Positions 58,799 to 64,000 of a stretch of 64,000 bases of DNA are shown here, in pieces (within the stretch, counting starts at the first letter, position 1; each line of letters begins with the position of its first letter). Source of the stretch: Ophthalmolycus amberensis (taxonomy: Eukaryota; Chordata; Actinopteri; Perciformes; Zoarcidae). The notes beneath the pieces are model-generated. The model saw only the letters and a list, made by a program, of their open reading frames with translations, searched no databases and was not told the origin of the DNA. The translations under genes and the position numbers were made by a program. The stretch covers positions 124,001 to 188,000 of the forward strand of contig JAFEUB010001066.1 of the NCBI GenBank assembly GCA_024529925.1, in the 5' to 3' direction.

Positions 58799-61700
58799 TG
58801 TTAGTTAGTCGCCGACTTAGTCCGTGGTCACACAAAGAGCTCTTATATGGGAATTAAAGGGGAACTCCATTCACTTTACACATAGTTCAGTTTCCTCGTC
58901 ATTAGGAACACTCCTGTGAAAACAATTGTATAATGTCTTCTGTTCTGGAGGTTTCAGTTTGGAATTGCAGACCACAAATTCTCCAATTGAGCGGTTAAAA
59001 GTCAGGATATCTCTGCATTCTTTGAAAACAATAATGCTAATGTTGTTTATTGTCAGTCCCCCAGCTATGTGGCAGTGCAGCATTTATCTAGTAATCTATT
59101 ATATAAAAGTAATACATACTTTTATCATCAGCAATCATATAACTGTAACTTTGACATGTCGCTGACACAGATCATATAGATATAGACATAAATCATAACC
59201 AAAAAAAGAAAATTATAGTCTCATCTATCCAGTTACATGTATACATTACCATACAAAGGTCATAGTGGGAAGTATTGTTTCATCATTGTCATTTTGGCCT
59301 GAAAATCAGTTATTTTCTCCATTGTTCTTTGATAGCACCCTCCTCCTCACTAAGCGCACAGTGAGAGCCTTGGATGTGGAGTGTACGGAGTTGAAAAGTC
59401 AGACAGTTCAGCACCGAGCCGAGTAATTGTTGAGTCATTGCTATTGATCAACCCTCCCTGAAAGATCACCTTTAACGCACCTTTAACTTAAACCAAAGGG
59501 GAGCCAAAATCTTGAAAATAAGCTAGAAAATATGTATTGAAGGCACACAGTCTTGCCCTAACTCACCCGCCCCCCACTTGGCCTCATCCTCCTGTGCATC
59601 GTAGGAGAACACACAAGGACTCCCATATCCTGAGGTAAGCTCTTTGGCAAACATAGTGCTGATTAAAACAAACAGGCCGGCAAGTCCCGCTGCTGGGGAG
59701 GACAGGGCAAACAGGACTAGTGCAGCAGGAGGCCCGGAGATGGCATGAACCAGACTGCAGTGCAAAGAGCAGAGCAAAGACAAAGCTTCCTGTCAGATGT
59801 GTCAGCACCGACGCAGAGAGAAAAACCTCAGTGCAGCATGGACCAATTTGAAACTGATTGGTTTCAAAATGTCTGTTTTCCCCCCAATACTGTGGAGCTG
59901 AGTGCTCACAGCAAGAGATAGCGGCATCCTTATCAAAAATTCAACAGAAACATTTATTTTCCGAAACAATGTCCATTGTCAACAATTTTCATTGTAACTA
60001 TATTCAAACTGCTGACAGCACATTCTATATTTTGAATGACACATTGCCGATGAATGTTGGTATTTATTTTTCTTTTCAAGGATGTGGGCAATACGAAAAC
60101 ATTTCCAGTCAACTATATTGTAATTTTACAACAAAGTAAGTCTGCACAGATGGCTGCACAGTTTACTCGACAGGTAATCTGTGGTAAATGCAGCACAGAC
60201 CGATTTTTATGAATAAAAGTGTCAACAGTGTCCAACACACTTCACTTGATTTTACTTTTTATGAACTTATACAACGTAACTTTCATAAACCGTGAAAAAT
60301 ACAATCTCAACTGAGCAACATGTCATGTAAAATAGATTGATTATGAGATACAATATTCACTTACATCCAAGTTAAATGATGAAGACAGCCAGAGACAAGC
60401 TTTGGTTGCAGTCCAATACATGCCTATACAGCATCAACGTAACAGTCAAGCCTTATTTGTAAAACAAAATTGACATAAATATGAACAAATTAACCAACTG
60501 AGAGCAAACTTTGAAGCATAAAACTGAAAAGTCATGACTAAAATGATAAGTTTGAATTATTGAGCTCTTGTCCAGACAGCTGTAGATGTTGTTTGCGTGC
60601 TAGAGAGATGAACCTGGCCTCCTCGGTTGGGAAAAGAGGTCGAGTTCCCCTCCCAATGGCTGTAATTTCTCAGTGTACTCAATGGTTTTAGTGTCAGCTT
60701 AAAAGAGCCCAGAATCCTGCCAGACTAAGTAACGGATCTCCAGGCATTTACGAGGCATGTGAAATCTTTCTCCATGTTCTCATTCTGCCCTAATTCAATT
60801 AGGCTCCTCTCCAAACAAGCCTGGGACCACGGATTCTTTTCTCTCTTTTTCTTATGAAGAGGAGTGTCAGACAGTTGCCGGGGTGTCAGGACTGAACCTA
60901 CACCTCATCACTTCAGCCTCTCCATATCCTGTCTGCATGCTAACACCCTGATAAGCATCAGATGCTGCAGCGGTCAGCCAGGATCCCATGACATCAGCCA
61001 GGCCAAAGAGTCAACTGAGCAGCTCTGCAGCGCTCAGGAGAAATGACTGTTATTGGTTGTCTCTTATCCATGGTGATGATGTCATACTCATCAGCATGTC
61101 ACCCTCAGGACTGACACATGGTGGCTACACTGAGTTAAAGAACCACAGTGTCTGAAATGTATTGATTACTGTTTAGTGTGTCATAAGTTGACAAAATACA
61201 TAGAGGAACACTAAATGTATATATTTTCATTAACATAACAATACACATGTCATACCAGAGGAGATGGAATGTGCTTCAGAGAAAAGAAAAGAATATGATA
61301 CTAAACATAGTAAGAGAAATTGACATTAAAAACAGAAGCAAGAATTGAATAAAAATACAATAACATCATGAAATAAACTACATAAAAATATGTACAAGAA
61401 ACAAAAATACAATAAAAACATGAACATATATGTACAATATAACTGAATTAATAATGAAAGAGCTGTGCAGTTTTTAGAAGTGGGAGTTTTGTGCAGGAAT
61501 GTGAAAAATTGTCCAAGGACTGAGCACATGTTCCCATCACAAAGTCTAAAAAGAATATGCAATATACATCGATATAGTCCCAAATGCATGGGTCAATGTA
61601 ACGCATGTAGACAGATGTAAAAAACACAGGAACCAATCAAACGAATCACATTCTAATCAAATTCACAAGAAAATAAGTAATGTTTTAGTGCTTTTAAACT

Positions 61701-62100
61701 ATGTTAATGTTGGACTACATTTGATGCAGTCTGGTAGAGTATTCCAGCAGAGAGTACCTTGAACTAAGGTTAGAACCATGTTGTAGTTAACACATTATTA
61801 CTCCCAACACGTCAATGCCGATGTTTGGTCAGTGGCCCTATGCTTCAAACTGTGACAGTAACGAATTACTGTAAATTCACGCTGGATTTTCAACGGTATC
61901 TTACAGTATTTCATAATAACTGTAACATACAGTTAGATGTTCATCCCTTGCATGTAAATTAATAGTTAATGCCGTAAATTAACCATAACAGCAGACTACT
62001 GTAATTTATCAGCATAATACAGTATTTTCTGTGAAGTGGTGGAAATAAGCTTCTCTATACAAGTTAAGTGAATCTCAATCCATCTACATCGTACTGTCTA
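58799..62100. other. Non-coding stretch
   Basis: No gene recognised. 61840-62040 contains several TTACTGTAAATT- and TACAGTATTT-like words that recall a small fish DNA repeat, with no defined ends. 61330-61450 is a run of ATACAATAAAAA-like A-rich sequence. The remainder is ordinary AT-rich sequence. Confidence 0.45.
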
Positions 62101-62538
62101 TTGTAGGTTAATGTGTCTGTAATGACGATAGAATATTTTTATTATTCAAACTGTTTATTGCCTAAAAGTCATTTTTGAGTGACAAGACGTGACCGACTGC
62201 TCTTGAACGTGACTTTGGACACAACAGTTTCAGTTCATCCTTCTGAGCAGCCATGTGGAGATCAACCGAGGAGCCGAGGTGTAAGAGCCATTTTGTATTC
62301 TTAACAGTTTTATTGCAAAAGTATGTGTGTTATGTTCTTTAGAATGTTTACCATATAACAGAGTTAAGATAATTGGTCATGTTGTAAAATGTGCTTCAAA
62401 TGTGTGTTTTGCCCTTTGAAGTTAAAAGGCTCCTCTATTCTGTCCTGATATTGGATCATTTTTAGTTGACTCCTTTAAGTGAGTTCAGTGTAAATTAGGC
62501 TTTGATGGAGCAGGATGTGGAGCAACAATTTTTCTGAC

Positions 62539-62606
62539 CGCAGATTCTAGATTACAGATTATAGAACGCAGATTCTAGATTACAGATTATAGAACGCAGA
62601 TTATAG
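62539..62606. repeat. 28-bp tandem repeat in presumed LTR
   Basis: Two identical 28-bp units starting CGCAGATTCTAGATTACAGA (62539-62566, 62567-62594) and a 12-bp partial third. Confidence 0.9.
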
Positions 62607-63100
62607 ACTTTTTAGTTATAGCCAGTGTTTTAGTATTCCAGTTATTACTGAAGGAAAATGTTTTGTTTATTTTTTACATGGAATAAAGCTACTTTTAACT
62701 ACGAGCTACGAGCCTCATCTTTGGACAGCTAGCAAGAAAAGTATAGCCTGCAAGAGCACGTAAATTGGACATGGTAGTCTACGCGAGTCAGAACCCTTTA
62801 CATCCTGCAAGAAGTGGCCAAGAAGGACGGTAAAATAAGCTGCCACTACATTAAGTCAGAAAAATTACTCCGTGAAAAGATTGGATTTTCAGGAATGATT
62901 GGAGCACCGTGAATTCTTGCACAAGGAATGAAAGATGAAACCACCTTTCCCGGATTTCTGTTGGATTTGCTTTGGAATCTGATGGACAGAAATACTCGCC
63001 ACGGATGTCAAGTAAGCACTGTTATTGTCTTCCATGGACTGTTGAGTAAATCGCTTGTCAGCGGATGGTAAAACGCGTAAAAAAAACGGCGAAAAACTAC

Positions 63101-63144
63101 GCTAACGAGGCGCTAACGAGGTGCTAACGAGGTGCTAACGATGC
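63101..63144. repeat. 11-bp tandem repeat in leader
   Basis: Four units GCTAACGAGGY (the last reads GCTAACGATGC), followed by more distant GTTAGC and GCTAAC words up to 63171. It lies between LTR and gag and may form RNA hairpins through the GCTAAC/GTTAGC inversions. Confidence 0.9.
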
Positions 63145-63303
63145 GTTAGCAACCCGCTAACGGTCGGCTAACAAGGCCTCTTTGTTATGTCAGTAATTGA
63201 CACGGACTGGAACTGCTATACATGCTAGCTACACTTGTTGAAGGAAAATACTTGTAATGTCAGCGGATTGGAATTGAAATGTATTGAGAGCTACAGCATT
63301 AAA

Positions 63304-64000
63304 ATGGATCAAGAGGAAATGGAAATCCTACCAAAAAGGGTACCAAAGCTTGCTGTCAAGGCTATGGAGGAGAAGCTTAACCGGCTAATAGGGGCTAGGA
63401 AAGTAACGTATGGACATCTTGGCAGAATGATCAGAGAGATTGACGCTTTAATGGATGGTAATGGAAATGCTCAAGTGGTCTCTGCAAAAATATCCACTGA
63501 TTTCACAAAAGTGAAGATGGAGTTTTGTGAACTGAATAAGGAAGTCAAAGCTCAAATGTGTGAGGAAGACGCTATGAGAGATCAAACTCAGTGGTTTGAG
63601 CCAAAGTTTAATGACGCAAGGCATTTTGTGGAAAAGGTGGTGAGCTGGTTGAAACGTATCAGGCACCAGGCTGATGAAGCAGACAAGCTTGACGCAGAGG
63701 TTAGTCCCTCAGACAGCATCTCAATGGTTATGTCCAGGGAAAGGCATATTAGTCAATCTGGTTCTCTGGTATCCTCCACCACCTCATCGGTTAGGATTAA
63801 AGTAGAAGCTGAACGTGCAGCGCTATTGGCACGTGCTGAAGCATTGAAACAAAAACAGGACATTGAGAGAGAAGAAGCTCTACTTAAGGCAAAGAAAGAG
63901 CGGTTTGAATTGCAAACTGCCATTGCAGTGGCCAATGCAAAGCTGCAGGTGTTTAATGTGCATGGGTCAGGTCGCAACACACCAGCTGGACCTTGTGATG
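63304..64000 (+). CDS. Gag-like N-terminus of a BEL/Pao retrotransposon polyprotein (partial)
   Basis: An uninterrupted frame of 232 codons from ATG at 63304 (A at -3, G at +4) runs off the window. The protein is highly charged. Residues about 1-130 are helical-looking (MDQEEMEILPKRVPKLAVK at the start). A serine-rich linker (SSTTSSVRI) precedes a long Ala/Glu/Lys coiled coil at about residues 165-215, with AERAALLARAEALKQKQDIE. This serine linker plus RAALLARA-type coil is, from memory, a hallmark of fish BEL/Pao gag regions. The structural protein would package element RNA. No stop is seen, so this copy may be fairly intact here. Pol domains would confirm the class but lie beyond 64000. Confidence 0.75.
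   Translation, partial: MDQEEMEILPKRVPKLAVKAMEEKLNRLIGARKVTYGHLGRMIREIDALMDGNGNAQVVSAKISTDFTKVKMEFCELNKEVKAQMCEEDAMRDQTQWFEPKFNDARHFVEKVVSWLKRIRHQADEADKLDAEVSPSDSISMVMSRERHISQSGSLVSSTTSSVRIKVEAERAALLARAEALKQKQDIEREEALLKAKKERFELQTAIAVANAKLQVFNVHGSGRNTPAGPCD

Larger units (their letters stand above)
62100..64000 (+). mobile_element. 5' part of a BEL/Pao LTR retrotransposon, cut by window end
   Basis: The gag-like frame starting at 63304 defines the element. Upstream, a polyadenylation signal AATAAA (62682-62687) with a short downstream segment ending near TTTGGACA (about 62725) fits the R/U5 part of a 5' LTR. A 28-bp tandem repeat (62539-62606) lies inside the presumed LTR. Between LTR and gag are about 580 bp of leader, including an 11-bp tandem repeat (63101-63144). 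The LTR left edge, primer site and target duplication could not be fixed. The pol region and 3' LTR lie outside the window. Confidence 0.65.

Noticed and set aside
61330..61640. A possible LINE 3' end
   Set aside because: A-rich ATACAATAAAAA text only; no coding remnant or terminal tail was recognised.
1..64000. CRISPR array, prokaryotic operons, rRNA genes
   Set aside because: No regularly spaced repeats with unique spacers, no rRNA sequence, and a vertebrate repeat landscape throughout.

Overview
The window looks like nuclear DNA of a ray-finned fish, most likely a percomorph. The evidence is L2 and Rex1-type LINE tails of the teleost kind, a tRNA-headed SINE with a pol III B box, several hAT-type DNA elements with perfect 8-bp target duplications, a BEL/Pao gag start, and many (CA)n, poly(C) and poly(G) tracts. 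There is no bacterial or phage gene organisation. No complete host protein-coding gene can be supported. Most of the window reads as intergenic or deep intronic sequence. Nearly all short open frames are chance, and the ones that look real belong to mobile elements.

Layout. 1-5.6 kb: unique sequence, simple repeats and a 106-bp local duplication. 5.6-6.6 kb: one half of a hAT-type element, inverted relative to a full copy at 19.6-21.1 kb. 10.0-10.3 kb: a SINE. 12.2-12.8 kb: a probable interspersed repeat with a CTCF-like core. 15.3-16.5 kb: a second hAT-type family, complete with target duplication. 19.6-21.1 kb: the full hAT-type copy, carrying a 28-bp minisatellite. 25.1-25.5 kb: LINE 3' end with an ATCT tail. 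32.2-32.7 kb: a degenerate trinucleotide tract next to a perfect 90-bp palindrome. 35-36.6 kb: a probable interspersed repeat. 42.15-44.8 kb: a 5'-truncated, mutated L2-type LINE on the minus strand. 49.0-49.8 kb: a second L2-type fragment on the plus strand. 52.2-53.7 kb: an old hAT-type relic split by a younger hAT-type element. 56.2-58.8 kb: a GC-rich element whose repeats are arranged as split direct repeats. 62-64 kb: the 5' part of a BEL/Pao LTR retrotransposon, cut by the window edge.

The most interesting structure is 56226-58798. Two sequence blocks, 145 bp and 123 bp, each occur twice with no differences, in the order (minus strand) A1 - 2.0 kb - B1A2 - short spacer - B2. Joining the outer ends recreates the internal B1/A2 junction. 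This is the architecture of tyrosine-recombinase (Ngaro/PAT, DIRS-order) retrotransposons, but the interior has no visible reverse transcriptase or recombinase. It is probably a non-autonomous, recently moved element. Next in interest are the 90-bp palindrome abutting a 20-bp one, and a possible first coding exon at about 39.9-40.2 kb.
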